From the NCBI GenBank assembly GCA_034432935.1, contig DAOUBD010000024.1:1-64000 (forward strand): DNA of 64,000 bases, given 5' to 3'. Shown here piece after piece: positions 17,264-27,258 of this stretch (its first letter is position 1; each line of letters starts with the position of its first letter). Position numbers and translations under genes: made by a program. Source of the stretch: DAOUAG01 sp034432935 (lineage in GTDB: Bacteria; Chloroflexota; Dehalococcoidia; SM23-28-2; RBG-16-64-32). The notes below the pieces were generated by a model. It searched no databases. It saw nothing but the letters and a program-made list of their open reading frames with translations, and was not told the DNA's origin.

Positions 17264-18310
17264 CTAGAACTGCTGTAGGAAACGCAAGTCATTGGCGTAA
17301 AAGTGGCGAATATCGTCCACCCCGTGGCGCAGCATAGCGATCCGCTCTATGCCCAGCCCGAAGGCGAACCCTGTATACTTCTCGGAACCATAGCCGGCAT
17401 TGTCCAGGATCTCGGGATGGACCATGCCAGCGCCCAGGATCTCGATCCAGCCCGTCCTGCCGCAGGTACGGCAGCCCTCTCCCCGGCAGAGAAAGCAGTC
17501 GATGCGCAACTCCATCCCTGGTTCCACGAAGGGGAAGTAGTCGCAGCGAAAGGCCACCTTGCGGTCATGGCCGAAGATCCGGCGGGCGAACTCGGCCAAC
17601 GTGCCCTTGAGGTCAGCGAGGCTGATGCCCTCGTCGACGGCCAAGCCCTCCACCTGGGTCATCATCCACTCGTGGGTGGGATCCGTGGCCTCGAACCGGT
17701 AGCATTTGCCCGGCACGACCACCCGGATAGGGGGTTGGGTCCGCTCCATGACCCTGACTTGGTTGGGCGAGGTATGGGTACGCAGGAGCATCGGACGTTG
17801 GCCATCGCGGACGTAGTCGATCCAGAGGGTGTCCCACATGTCCCGGGCCGGGTGGTCCGGGGGGATGCGCAGGGCCTCGAAGTTATAGCGGTCCCACTCC
17901 ACCTCGGGCCCCTCCACAACCTGAAACCCCATGCTTACGAAGGCCTGGAGGACATCGCGCAGGGTCTGAGTTATGGGGTGAAGGCGGCCCGCGGGCAAGG
18001 GCGTCCCGGGAAGAGTGACGTCGACCCGCCCGGTCTCGATGGTCTTGGCCACCTCGGCCTCCTCCAGCTCGAGGCGGCGACGCCGGTAGGCTGCCTCCAG
18101 GCGTTCTTTGGCGGCGTTGGCCTGGGCGCCCACCAGGCGGCGTTCTTCCAGAGGGAGCGAGGAGAGGCTACGGAGGACGAGGGTGAGGCGTCCGCGGCGG
18201 CCAAGATAGGACACCCGCCAGGCTTCGATAGCCTCGAGGCCAGCCGCGGCTTCGAGCTCTCGCAGGGCGGCGGTTTCGATATCGTGGACGTCGTTAGTTT
18301 GGGAAGTCAT
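17264..18310 (-). CDS. pheS: Phenylalanyl-tRNA synthetase alpha subunit
   Basis: Catalytic subunit (348 aa). It has an N-terminal coiled coil (about 10-95) that binds tRNA, then class II motifs: the RTHTSPNQVRVM segment near 180, the FRCDYFPFVEPGMELRID stretch, and motif 3 in GFAFGLGIERIAML. Four cysteines (CFLCRGEGCRTCG) form the insertion seen in many bacterial enzymes. It is first in the pheS-pheT operon, with its own promoter at 18346-18375. No T-box or Phe leader peptide was found. Confidence 0.97.
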   Translation of the reverse strand: MTSQTNDVHDIETAALRELEAAAGLEAIEAWRVSYLGRRGRLTLVLRSLSSLPLEERRLVGAQANAAKERLEAAYRRRRLELEEAEVAKTIETGRVDVTLPGTPLPAGRLHPITQTLRDVLQAFVSMGFQVVEGPEVEWDRYNFEALRIPPDHPARDMWDTLWIDYVRDGQRPMLLRTHTSPNQVRVMERTQPPIRVVVPGKCYRFEATDPTHEWMMTQVEGLAVDEGISLADLKGTLAEFARRIFGHDRKVAFRCDYFPFVEPGMELRIDCFLCRGEGCRTCGRTGWIEILGAGMVHPEILDNAGYGSEKYTGFAFGLGIERIAMLRHGVDDIRHFYANDLRFLQQF

Positions 18311-18345
18311 AGGCGTATAATGGCGGACGAGCGGGGCCGTCGGCT

Positions 18346-18375
18346 ATTATAGGCCCCGTCAGGAGGCAGGGGCAA
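18346..18375 (-). promoter_or_regulatory. pheST promoter
   Basis: Minus strand TTGCCC (18375-18370), 18-bp spacer, perfect TATAAT (18351-18346). Predicted start near 18339, about 28 nt before the pheS ATG. Confidence 0.7.
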
Positions 18376-18400
18376 CGCCGCTCCGCCTCCCGGCAGGTGG

Positions 18401-18428
18401 TTGAAAGGGCACAGCCCTGCGATATGAT
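18401..18428 (+). promoter_or_regulatory. Promoter of the AsnC-domain gene
   Basis: TTGAAA (18401-18406), 16-bp spacer, TATGAT (18423-18428). It precedes an AAGGAGGT ribosome site at 18457-18464. Confidence 0.6.
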
Positions 18429-18474
18429 TTGGCTTACGCAACCGGCCGCTTAGACGAAGGAGGTCTGCCAGATT

Positions 18475-18720
18475 ATGCGAGCCTACGTGCTGATCGAGTC
18501 GGCGGTGGGGAAGGCGAATGCAGTGGCGGAGGGGGTAAGGAAGCTGAATTTCGCGGACGCGTCAGTGCTATCGGTGGACGCCGTGACGGGCCCGTTCGAT
18601 GTCATCGCCCTGCTGGAATCCGATGACCTGGACAAGCTGGGCCGCGCCATAACCGACGGGATCCAGCAGGTAGAGGGCGTCCAGCGCACGACCACCTGCC
18701 TGGTGGTGCGCCTCGGTTAG
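18475..18720 (+). CDS. Stand-alone Lrp/AsnC effector (RAM) domain protein
   Basis: An 81-residue protein matching only the C-terminal ligand-binding domain of Lrp/AsnC regulators: a beta-alpha-beta-beta-alpha-beta pattern with VTGPFDVIALLES in the middle and TTTCLVVRLG at the end. No DNA-binding helix-turn-helix is present. Such stand-alone domains oligomerise and bind amino acids, and may modulate full-length partners. Strong ribosome site (AAGGAGGT) 10 bp before the ATG. The partner and ligand are not evident here. Confidence 0.88.
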   Translation: MRAYVLIESAVGKANAVAEGVRKLNFADASVLSVDAVTGPFDVIALLESDDLDKLGRAITDGIQQVEGVQRTTTCLVVRLG

Positions 18721-18761
18721 CTCCAGCCCCTAGCTCCGAAGGCGCCCCGGCCCGCGGCGGG

Positions 18762-18770
18762 TGTTACAAT
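18762..18770 (+). promoter_or_regulatory. Extended -10 promoter before the creatininase gene
   Basis: TGT-TACAAT at 18762-18770. It overlaps the first in-frame start at 18761 and so supports the TTG start at 18842. Confidence 0.5.
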
Positions 18771-18841
18771 GGTGGCGCGTAAGATGCCGCCGGCCTCTGT
18801 GTCGCAGCCAGCGGCGTTCATCTGATTCAAGGAGGGTCCCC

Positions 18842-19585
18842 TTGGCGTTCTGCCGGCTTGAGGAGATGACGTGGCCTGAGGTGCAGCGGGAGATAGCCGC
18901 TGGCAGGGACACGGTGGTAGTGCCTTTCGGCGCTGTGGAGCAGCACGGCCCGCATCTGCCGCTGGGCACGGACGCCATCTTTGGCGACGAGGTGGGCGAG
19001 CTCGTGGCGGACCGGCTGGGCGCTTTCATCGCCCCGACAGTGCGGATCGGCTGCTCGAGCCACCATCTGTCGTTTGCAGGCACCATAAGCCTTGAGGACG
19101 AGACGTTCTACCAGGTCGTAAGGGATGTCGTGCGGACGTTGGCCCGCCACGGGTTCCGGCGGCTGGTGCTTCTGCCCACGCACGGCGGGAACTTCAGGCC
19201 CTTGGGGGAGGCCGTAAACAGGATGGGGCCCCAGGAGGGCGTGCGTATCATCACCTTCCCCGACGTTTCGTTTCTTATGTCTGCCATCCTGCCTGTGGCG
19301 TCTTCTCTGGGTGTGACGCCCGCGGAGGGCGGGATCCACGCTGGCGAGTGGGAGACGTCGATGATGTTGGCCTTCCGTCCGGACCTGGTGAGGATGGCCG
19401 AGGCAGAGGTGGGTTACACGGGAGACCTCATGGGCGGCATCCAGAAGTTCTTCGAGGAGGGCGTGCATGCCGTCTCGGACAACGGGGTCTTCGGCGATCC
19501 CCGCCGAGCTTCGGCCGAGGCGGGGCGGCGCTACGTGGATCAGATAGTGGACGCCGTAGTCAAAGCCGTCGAGGCTTCGTCATAG
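18842..19585 (+). CDS. Creatininase family protein
   Basis: Metal-dependent amidohydrolase of the creatininase / MftE / FAPy-deformylase family (247 aa). Visible metal-ligand motifs are EQHGPHLPLGTD near residue 34, THGGN near residue 119 and HAGEWETSMM near residue 166. The TTG at 18842 is chosen because AAGGAGGG (18829-18836) is 5 bp upstream and the alternative start at 18761 lies in a -10 element. No mycofactocin genes are nearby. Possible roles include deformylation or cyclic amide hydrolysis. moeA follows 24 bp later. Confidence 0.88.
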   Translation: MAFCRLEEMTWPEVQREIAAGRDTVVVPFGAVEQHGPHLPLGTDAIFGDEVGELVADRLGAFIAPTVRIGCSSHHLSFAGTISLEDETFYQVVRDVVRTLARHGFRRLVLLPTHGGNFRPLGEAVNRMGPQEGVRIITFPDVSFLMSAILPVASSLGVTPAEGGIHAGEWETSMMLAFRPDLVRMAEAEVGYTGDLMGGIQKFFEEGVHAVSDNGVFGDPRRASAEAGRRYVDQIVDAVVKAVEASS

Positions 19586-19609
19586 ACCGCAGCGGGAGGC
19601 TGGTGCAAG

Positions 19610-20929
19610 GTGATTAGCGTCGAGGAAGCGCTGGAGAGGATCCTGAGTTACGTGGACGTCCTCCCGGCAGAGGAGAAGCCTCTCCTCGGGGCCCTGGGGC
19701 AGGTGCTGGACGAGGATGTCACCGTTGGCTTCGATGTGCCGCCGCGTGACAACACGGCGATGGACGGCTATGCGGTGCGGGCTGAGGATACTGCTGGAGC
19801 CAGCCGTGAAGCGCCCCGGGAGCTGCAGGTCATCGGCGAGGTGGCAGCGGGATACGTGTTCGAGGGCACGGTAGGCCCCGGACAGGCAGTACGGATCATG
19901 ACGGGCGCCCCGGTGCCCGATGGATGCGACGCCATCGTGCCCTTTGAAGAGACCGATGAGCCCTTCCAAAGGGCACCGGAGGGGGTACGGAAGTTGTCTG
20001 CTACCGTCCGGGTCCTCAAGGAAGCGAGGCCGGGAGCGAACATTCGGCGGGCGGGCGAGGACCTGCGGAGGGGCATGGTCGTGGTACGCCGCGGGACGGT
20101 CTTGCGTCCCTCCGAGATCGGGGTCATCGCTTCGACCGGCAGGGCCACCGTCCGGGTGATACGGCGGCCCGTTGTGGGTGTGCTATCGACAGGTGACGAA
20201 CTTGTGGAAGTAGGCCGCGAACGCAAGGGCGTGCAGATCTACGACAGCAACGCCTACAGCGTAGGATCGTTGGTGCTCCGGTACGGCGGAGTTCCCCGGC
20301 TGTTGGGCATAGCCAAGGACACGGTCGAGGCGCTGACGGCGAAGATCAAGGACGGCATGGACACCGACATGCTCATCACCTCGGCGGGTGTGTCCCGAGG
20401 GGACTACGATGTGGTGAAGGAGGTTCTGGCCCGGGAGGGAGAGATAGCCTTCTGGACCGTGGCCATGAAGCCGGGGAAGCCCCTGGCCTTCGGCTGTTTC
20501 CACAAAGACGGCCGCCGCATCCCGCACATCGGCCTGCCCGGCAACCCCGTGAGCTCGATGGTGGCGTTCGAACTATTCGGTAGGCCGGCGATGCTGAAGA
20601 TGATGGGTAAGACGGACTGGCGGAGGCCCGTGCTGAGGGCGGTCGCAGAGGACCGCATCGTCAATCGCAACGACCCCCGGGTCTTCTTTGCGCGATGCAT
20701 TGTGCGCGAGCGCGACGGCCGCTACTATGCGTCGCTCACGGGCGAGCAAGGGTCTGGGATGCTTACCTCGATGATGCGGGCCAATGCCCTCACTATCATC
20801 CCGCCGGAAGTGGACGTGGTGGAGCCGGGCGAAGAGATCGATGTCCTCATGTTGGACTGGAGCCGGGGCGAAGAGTGGGGCTCTTATCTCGGAACGAGCC
20901 CAGGTCCCATGCCAGCAATCGTGCCTTAG
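19610..20929 (+). CDS. moeA: Molybdopterin molybdenumtransferase MoeA
   Basis: Inserts molybdate into adenylylated molybdopterin to complete the molybdenum cofactor. The 439 residues include PPRDNTAMDGYAVR near 43, the MoeA/MogA core TGDELVEVG near 195, SAGVSRGDYDVVKEV and GLPGNPVSSMVAFE. It starts at GTG 19610 behind GGGAGG. Other cofactor genes are absent from the window. A small molybdopterin-binding-domain protein at 48226 is the only visible candidate client. Confidence 0.95.
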   Translation: MISVEEALERILSYVDVLPAEEKPLLGALGQVLDEDVTVGFDVPPRDNTAMDGYAVRAEDTAGASREAPRELQVIGEVAAGYVFEGTVGPGQAVRIMTGAPVPDGCDAIVPFEETDEPFQRAPEGVRKLSATVRVLKEARPGANIRRAGEDLRRGMVVVRRGTVLRPSEIGVIASTGRATVRVIRRPVVGVLSTGDELVEVGRERKGVQIYDSNAYSVGSLVLRYGGVPRLLGIAKDTVEALTAKIKDGMDTDMLITSAGVSRGDYDVVKEVLAREGEIAFWTVAMKPGKPLAFGCFHKDGRRIPHIGLPGNPVSSMVAFELFGRPAMLKMMGKTDWRRPVLRAVAEDRIVNRNDPRVFFARCIVRERDGRYYASLTGEQGSGMLTSMMRANALTIIPPEVDVVEPGEEIDVLMLDWSRGEEWGSYLGTSPGPMPAIVP

Positions 20930-20944
20930 GAGGGGCACGCCGGT

Positions 20945-21115
20945 CTAAAAACCGCCGGCGATGCTGCCGAAGGCGCCGCTGATCGCCAGACCGAGGGCTG
21001 TCACCGCCACAACGCAGACGATGGCGATGAAGGCCAGGACCAGCGCGTACTCCGCCAAGGCTTGGCCCTCTTCGCTATCTGATGGCCGCACCAGATTGGT
21101 CATCCTTTCTCTCAT
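20945..21115 (-). CDS. Flp/Fap-type pilin
   Basis: A 56-residue type IVb prepilin. Residues 14-17 (SEEG) form the leader end, and prepilin peptidase should cut after Gly17. The mature part begins QALAEYALVLAF, with the diagnostic Glu at +5 and Tyr at +6, followed by a single hydrophobic helix and a Gly-rich end. AAGGAG lies 9 bp before the ATG. Flp pilins build tight-adherence fibres, normally with tad genes; none are visible here, so this is an orphan copy. I found it by translating the intergenic strand. Confidence 0.9.
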   Translation of the reverse strand: MRERMTNLVRPSDSEEGQALAEYALVLAFIAIVCVVAVTALGLAISGAFGSIAGGF

Positions 21116-21226
21116 TGGCCGCTCCTTCTGGTCTTTAGTACTCGATCCTAGTGGTTAGACGCATCGGGCCGCCAGGTGGCACCCGGCGGAAGGTAAACGT
21201 TGGGGGAAAAGAGGGGCAAAGTCCGC

Positions 21227-23513
21227 TCACCTTGGCTTGAAGCGCAGCGTGATCTCGCGGTTCTGGCGGATGTCCAGGCCTACCACGAGGGTACCATCGG
21301 CCCGCGTCGCCGCTTCGAGCCCTGTGGGTTCGACGCCTTCGGGGCTCCAGGCTGAGGGGACGTGGAGGTATAGGTTCCCTTGGCCTTTCGCCACGGGGCG
21401 CAGCCGCAGACGAAGGGCCGGGGGTTCCCACGATTCGCCTTCTACCTCCACGGCGCCTTGCAGGAGATGAAAGGACGTGCCGACGACCTGCGGCCTTTCC
21501 TCGGACCGCCGCAGAGCGAGGAGCTTGCAACCGTGGGCTGGGATGGAGAAGCTGGCGGCGCCGGAGAGCGCGCCCAGGTACGTGTCCTCCCAGACGTCGA
21601 AGGTGTGGGTAGGCTCATCGGGAAGAGGCGCCCTCACCTCTGCCGGAGAGTCGGCCCAATTGAAAACCGCTTGGAGCTGGTGGGTTCCGCAGTCCAGCCT
21701 AAAGAGGGATGGCACGGAGGACTCGAAGAGGTCAAGGGGAATGGCGGACTGGCCGTAGGGGGGCAGCATCATGGACAGGAGGGCACGGCGCTGCGGCGAA
21801 AGGCGCATCAAGTTGTCGCTGTCGAGAATCATGCCGCCGCTCAGGGCGATGACAGTGGCGAGGCTGCGCACCTCGTCTAGGGTAAGGGCGGTCTCGGAGT
21901 CGCGGGCCAGCATGCAGTCCGGGTCGTTGAGCCAGAGGCGGCCGTGCATCCAGAACCGGCCCATGATGTTCCGGATGCCGTTCATGGTGGACACAAGGCT
22001 CAACTCGCTGCGGCCCTTTTCGCGCGGGGGCTCCGCGGGGTACCAGAAGGGGGCCACATCGGGCCCGATGCGGGTCCCGTTGACGATGCCGATGCTGGGA
22101 CCTATGGGGTTGCCGCAGCCCAGGATGAACCTGTCGCCGGCCAGGCGGCGGACGAGCTCCATGGCTCGCCGGTAGGCCTCCGCCCGGGTGATGGTGCTAT
22201 CGTGCCTGATGCCGTCGACGGCGCCGGCGTACAGGAAGTCGATCTTGATGTAATCGTACCCCCAGTCGTCGAAGATGGTGGCAAACACGTGGTGAAGCCA
22301 CTCCAGCACGTCTGGACGTGTAAGGTCCATGGCGTAGCATTCCTGGCTCCAGTTCACCATGGCTACGTAGGGGCGCCCTGGGCTGTGCTGGACGGCCCAA
22401 TCAGGGTGGTCCCTCCAGAGCTGGGACTTGGAGCCGATCATGAAGGGAGCGAGCCAGAGTCCTGCCTTGAAACCGCGGTCGTGGATCTGATCGGCGAGCC
22501 ACTTCATGCCGCGAGGGAACTTCTGGTTAGGCGTCAGCCAGTCGCCGATGCCGGCCTGGTAGCCGTCGTCGATCTGGACGTACTCGACTGGGAGCTCATC
22601 CCGGTGCCAGCGGAGGAACTCCAAATTGGCGAGTATCGCTTCCTCGCTAACGCCCTGCCAGTAGTAGTACCAGGAGCACCACCCCGTGACGGGCTGTGGC
22701 CAGGGCTTGGCGCCCATCTCTGCGGCCAGGATGTCGCCGTAGGACTGCATGGCCACTAGAGGGTCATCGCCCAGGCGCACGAGAAGCTTCTCGGACCCCA
22801 GGTGGCCGCCTGGCGCTACCGGTACCCCGTCGCCGTAGGAGGCGGCTGTCAGGGCGGGGCCGTCCCGGTCCAGCCAGACCTGGGAGAATTGCCGGCCGGT
22901 GGTCACGAAGCCGGCAACGAAGGCACGGCCGCTTTCGCCGTCCTTGACGGTCGCCATGATCTCCGCCAGGAAGCGCCCCGGGCGCTGCGGGGGCTGCGTG
23001 CTAGGCCCGATGACCGGAGGCGACCAGTAGAGGTCTTCGCCGGAACAGGGCAGAACGATGGCCGGCGTCCAGTTCTGCCAGCCCTCTTTGTAGATCTTCC
23101 ACCCGCTGGGCGGGCCGCCGAGACCGATCTTGGCCTCGTCGATCACATGAAACGCCTGGACGGCAAGAGGGGAATCGTTACGATTCTCTAGCCGCAGCGA
23201 GAGGAGGACGAAAGGTTGCCCCCCGTACAGGGTTGCCTCAAGGACGAGGGGTGAACCCTCGCATGCGAACTCCGCGGCCAGGCCGGCGCCCCAGCGGGCG
23301 GTTGCTTCAGAGGTGCGCCGAACGGAAAGGGCCCGGCTGCGGGTGGTGACGGATGCTGCATCCGCCAGAACTACCGTTGCGGCGGCTTCCGCCACGTATC
23401 GCCAGCCGGATGCCTCATCTACAAGGGAGAACGTGCCTTGCTGGGCCTGCAGTTCGACGCGGACGATCCCGTTGCTCATGACGATACCGGCGCCGACTTC
23501 CGTGAGTGTTACG

Positions 23514-23521
<8 letters not shown>
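21227..23521 (-). CDS. Alpha-galactosidase (GH36)
   Basis: Hydrolyses terminal alpha-galactosides such as melibiose or raffinose. 764 aa with the GH36/clan D layout. An N-terminal beta-sandwich (about 1-270) is followed by a TIM barrel opening with WCSWYYYW (281-288). The predicted nucleophile is Asp428 in KIDF and the acid/base is Asp488 in RIGPD. A C-terminal beta domain follows. No signal peptide, so it probably acts in the cytoplasm on imported oligosaccharides. It overlaps galK by 8 bp and is translated after it. Confidence 0.92.
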
Positions 23522-24665
<1,144 letters not shown>

Positions 24666-24672
24666 TGGGGTC

Positions 24673-24678
24673 AGTATA
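24673..24678 (-). promoter_or_regulatory. -10 element of galK (leaderless)
   Basis: TATACT on the minus strand, 7 bp upstream of the ATG at 24665. No strong -35 hexamer. Confidence 0.5.
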
Positions 24679-24711
24679 GGGGGCTTTGGGACGCTGGGGT
24701 AGCTCTTCCCG

Positions 24712-24741
24712 TTGTCAGTTTGCGGGCGTGGGCGATATGAT
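24712..24741 (+). promoter_or_regulatory. Promoter of the CoA-transferase pair (near-leaderless)
   Basis: TTGTCA (24712-24717), 18-bp spacer, TATGAT (24736-24741). The ATG follows 11 bp later at 24753 and has no Shine-Dalgarno sequence. Confidence 0.65.
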
Positions 24742-24752
24742 TGGGACTCGAT

Positions 24753-25964
24753 ATGGGGGGCAGAGCTCTCGAAGGGCTGCGCGTGGTGGAGCTCAACACC
24801 ACCGGGGCGGCATCCTATGCGGCGAAGCTGATGGCGGACCTGGGCGCAGACGCCATCAAGGTGGAGCCCCTGGAAGGCGACCCGGACCGGAGGCTAGGCC
24901 CGTTCCCGGGCGGCGAGCCCCACCCAGAGAAGAGCGGCACCTTCCTGTACCTGAACTGCAATAAGCGGGGCGTTGCCCTTGACCTGCGCCAGCATGAGGG
25001 ACGCCTGGCGTTCCAGCGCCTGGCAGAATCGGCGGACGTGCTGGTGCACGACTATCCCCCCTCGGAAGCCGAGGAGCTGGGTCTCAGATACGGGGACATC
25101 AGCAGCGCCAATGAACGGCTTATCATGGCCAGCATCAGCCCGTTCGGGGAGGCCGGCCCGTACCGGGACTATAAGGCGTACGACCTGACGATCTCCTGCG
25201 CCGGGGGCTGGACGTTCATCAACGGGCAGCCCGGGGGTGACCATAACCTGCCTCCCCTGCGGACGTTCGGACGGCAGACGGCGTATCAGGCCGGCCTGAA
25301 CGCGGCGGTGGCCACGATGGGCGCCTTGTTTGCACGCTTGCGGTCGGGTCGCGGGCAACACATCGAGGTGTCTGCGCAGGAGTGCATCACCGCCATGCTG
25401 GAGCTGAGTTTCGAGTTCTGGCCCTACATGCACGTGCCGGTGATGCGCTGGGGCCAACGTCCCGTGCAGCCCATCGACTTCTTCCAGTGCAAGGACGGCG
25501 GATGGATATTCGTCCTCTGCCTGGAGGAGCACCAATGGCAGGGTTTTGTAGATATGATGGGGAACCCAGAATGGGCTGGCTGGGAGGTGTTCGCCAACAT
25601 CTTCGCCAGGGCTTCCAACTGGGACGTGTTGCGGCCCCTGATCGAAGAGTGGGTGGCGCAATGGACGGTCCATGACCTGTACCACGCGGCGCAGGCGCGG
25701 CGGATCCCCTTCGCACCCGTCTCGACCATGGCCGACCTCCTGAACTCCGAGCATCTGAAGGCGCGGGGCTTCTTCGTAGAGGTGGCGCACCCGGTGGCGG
25801 GCGCCTTCAAGTACCCCGGGGCGCCCTACAAGCTCAGCGCTACTCCGTGGGAGATACGGTCGCCGGCTCCGGTGCTGGGGCAGCACACCGACGATGTCCT
25901 TTTCGAGATCGGTATCACCGAGGGGGAGATCGAGGGCCTCAGGAAAAGAGGAACGATCGCATGA
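24753..25964 (+). CDS. CaiB/BaiF family III CoA-transferase subunit without catalytic Asp
   Basis: A 403-residue family III CoA-transferase-type protein with the typical N-terminal LADLGADAIKVE-like segment (MADLGADAIKVEPLEG) and the RSGRGQHIEVS segment. Aligning the helix around residue 177 with its three paralogues places Ala177 where they have the Asp that forms the acyl-enzyme anhydride. It overlaps the next gene by 4 bp (ATGA), and both proteins are 403 aa. A heteromeric enzyme in which this subunit is non-catalytic, like benzylsuccinate CoA-transferase BbsEF, is a reasonable inference. Start ATG 24753 rather than TTG 24741, which overlaps the -10. Confidence 0.85.
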   Translation: MGGRALEGLRVVELNTTGAASYAAKLMADLGADAIKVEPLEGDPDRRLGPFPGGEPHPEKSGTFLYLNCNKRGVALDLRQHEGRLAFQRLAESADVLVHDYPPSEAEELGLRYGDISSANERLIMASISPFGEAGPYRDYKAYDLTISCAGGWTFINGQPGGDHNLPPLRTFGRQTAYQAGLNAAVATMGALFARLRSGRGQHIEVSAQECITAMLELSFEFWPYMHVPVMRWGQRPVQPIDFFQCKDGGWIFVLCLEEHQWQGFVDMMGNPEWAGWEVFANIFARASNWDVLRPLIEEWVAQWTVHDLYHAAQARRIPFAPVSTMADLLNSEHLKARGFFVEVAHPVAGAFKYPGAPYKLSATPWEIRSPAPVLGQHTDDVLFEIGITEGEIEGLRKRGTIA

Positions 25965-27172
25965 GCGGACCACTAGCGGGAATCCGTGTATGCGACTTTA
26001 CCTGGGTTTGGGCAGGGCCATTCTGCACTCTGCAGCTAGCTCACATGGGCGCTGAGGTGATCCGAATCGAGTCCATGCGGCGCCTCTGCATTCTGAGGAA
26101 CCTGCCTCCGTGGGCAGAGGGACAGCCGGGGATCAACAGGTCTGGCTATTTCAACCAGTACAACCAGGGCAAGAAGAGCATCACCCTGGACCTTTCCAAG
26201 CCGGAGGGCGTAAAGATAGCAAAACGGCTTGCGGGCATTAGCGACGTGGCCGTGGAGAACTTTGCGGCCGGCGTCATCGATCGCCTTGGTCTAGGGTACG
26301 AAGAGCTGCGGAAGGTGAAACCGGACATCATCATGATCAGCATGTCCGGCTACGGCCGCACCGGGCCGGAGGCGGGCTACGTTTCGTACGGCCCGGCACA
26401 GGTCCCCCTTTCCGGCCTCTCGTCCCTCACTGGATATGCCGGTTGGCCGCCAATGCACGTGGGGATATCCTACGGGGACCCGACGGCCGGCCTGCACGCC
26501 GCCTTCGCTCTCCTGGCCGCGCTGCTCTACCGGGAGCGCACTGGCGAGGGCCAGTACATCGATATGTCGCAGTGGGAGTCTACCATGGTGGTGATAGGGG
26601 AAGGGATCATGGAGTACACCATGAACGGGACTCAGCCCCCTCGGATGGGCAACCGGGTGCCGCACATGGCGCCCCACGGTGTCTTCCGCTGCGCTGGCGA
26701 CGACCGGTGGGTGAGCATAGCCTGCGGGAGCGATGCGGAGTTCGCCGCCCTGAGCCGCGTGATGGGGCGTCCGGAGCTGGCATCGGACCCCCGGTTTCGT
26801 ACGCTGGCGGACCGCAAGGTCCACGAGGACGAGCTAGAGCAGATAGTGGAGGCATGGACGTCGGCTCGCGATCCCTTCGAAGTCACGCGGCTGCTCCAGG
26901 CGGAGGGGGTTGCCGCATTTCCGCCCTTAATGAACCGGGAACTGGCAGAGGACCCGCACCTGAACCAGCGCGGCTTCTTCGTCGAGAAGGAGCATCCCGA
27001 GGTGGGGGTCCGCCAGCACGTGGGCATACCGTGGCGGATGTCGGAGACCCCCTGCGAGGTGACGCGGGCGGCGCCGGTGTTGGGCCAAGACAACGACTAC
27101 GTGTATGGGGAGCTTCTGGGCCTTTCCAGCGCCGAGATAGCGGATCTGAAGGCGCGAGAGGTGATTTGCTGA
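25961..27172 (+). CDS. CaiB/BaiF family III CoA-transferase, catalytic partner
   Basis: A 403-residue CoA-transferase that moves CoA between carboxylic acids. It opens GIRVCDFTWVWAGPF and has Asp173 in ISYGDPTAGLH, the position of the catalytic aspartate of formyl-CoA transferase. The motif TGEGQYIDMSQWES follows. The ATG is taken from the ATGA overlap with the preceding gene; longer readings run through the end of that gene. Substrates are unknown. A TetR gene follows, transcribed from its own promoter. Confidence 0.9.
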   Translation: MSGPLAGIRVCDFTWVWAGPFCTLQLAHMGAEVIRIESMRRLCILRNLPPWAEGQPGINRSGYFNQYNQGKKSITLDLSKPEGVKIAKRLAGISDVAVENFAAGVIDRLGLGYEELRKVKPDIIMISMSGYGRTGPEAGYVSYGPAQVPLSGLSSLTGYAGWPPMHVGISYGDPTAGLHAAFALLAALLYRERTGEGQYIDMSQWESTMVVIGEGIMEYTMNGTQPPRMGNRVPHMAPHGVFRCAGDDRWVSIACGSDAEFAALSRVMGRPELASDPRFRTLADRKVHEDELEQIVEAWTSARDPFEVTRLLQAEGVAAFPPLMNRELAEDPHLNQRGFFVEKEHPEVGVRQHVGIPWRMSETPCEVTRAAPVLGQDNDYVYGELLGLSSAEIADLKAREVIC

Positions 27173-27192
27173 GTTTGCTCCGGCCGGCCGCG

Positions 27193-27222
27193 TTGACCAT
27201 GGAAGGCCGGCGATGCTACTTT
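27193..27222 (+). promoter_or_regulatory. tetR promoter
   Basis: TTGACC (27193-27198), 18-bp spacer, TACTTT (27217-27222) preceded by TGC. Start near 27229, which favours the ATG at 27259 over the one at 27199. Confidence 0.6.
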
Positions 27223-27258
27223 GCCCAAGAGGGGGCTATTCCACGGTACGGGAGAAAG

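Noticed and set aside
26443..27258. Upstream extension of the TetR frame
   Set aside because: It overlaps the CoA-transferase gene out of frame and its product is Arg/Gly/Pro-rich noise; the TetR protein starts at 27259 behind its own promoter.
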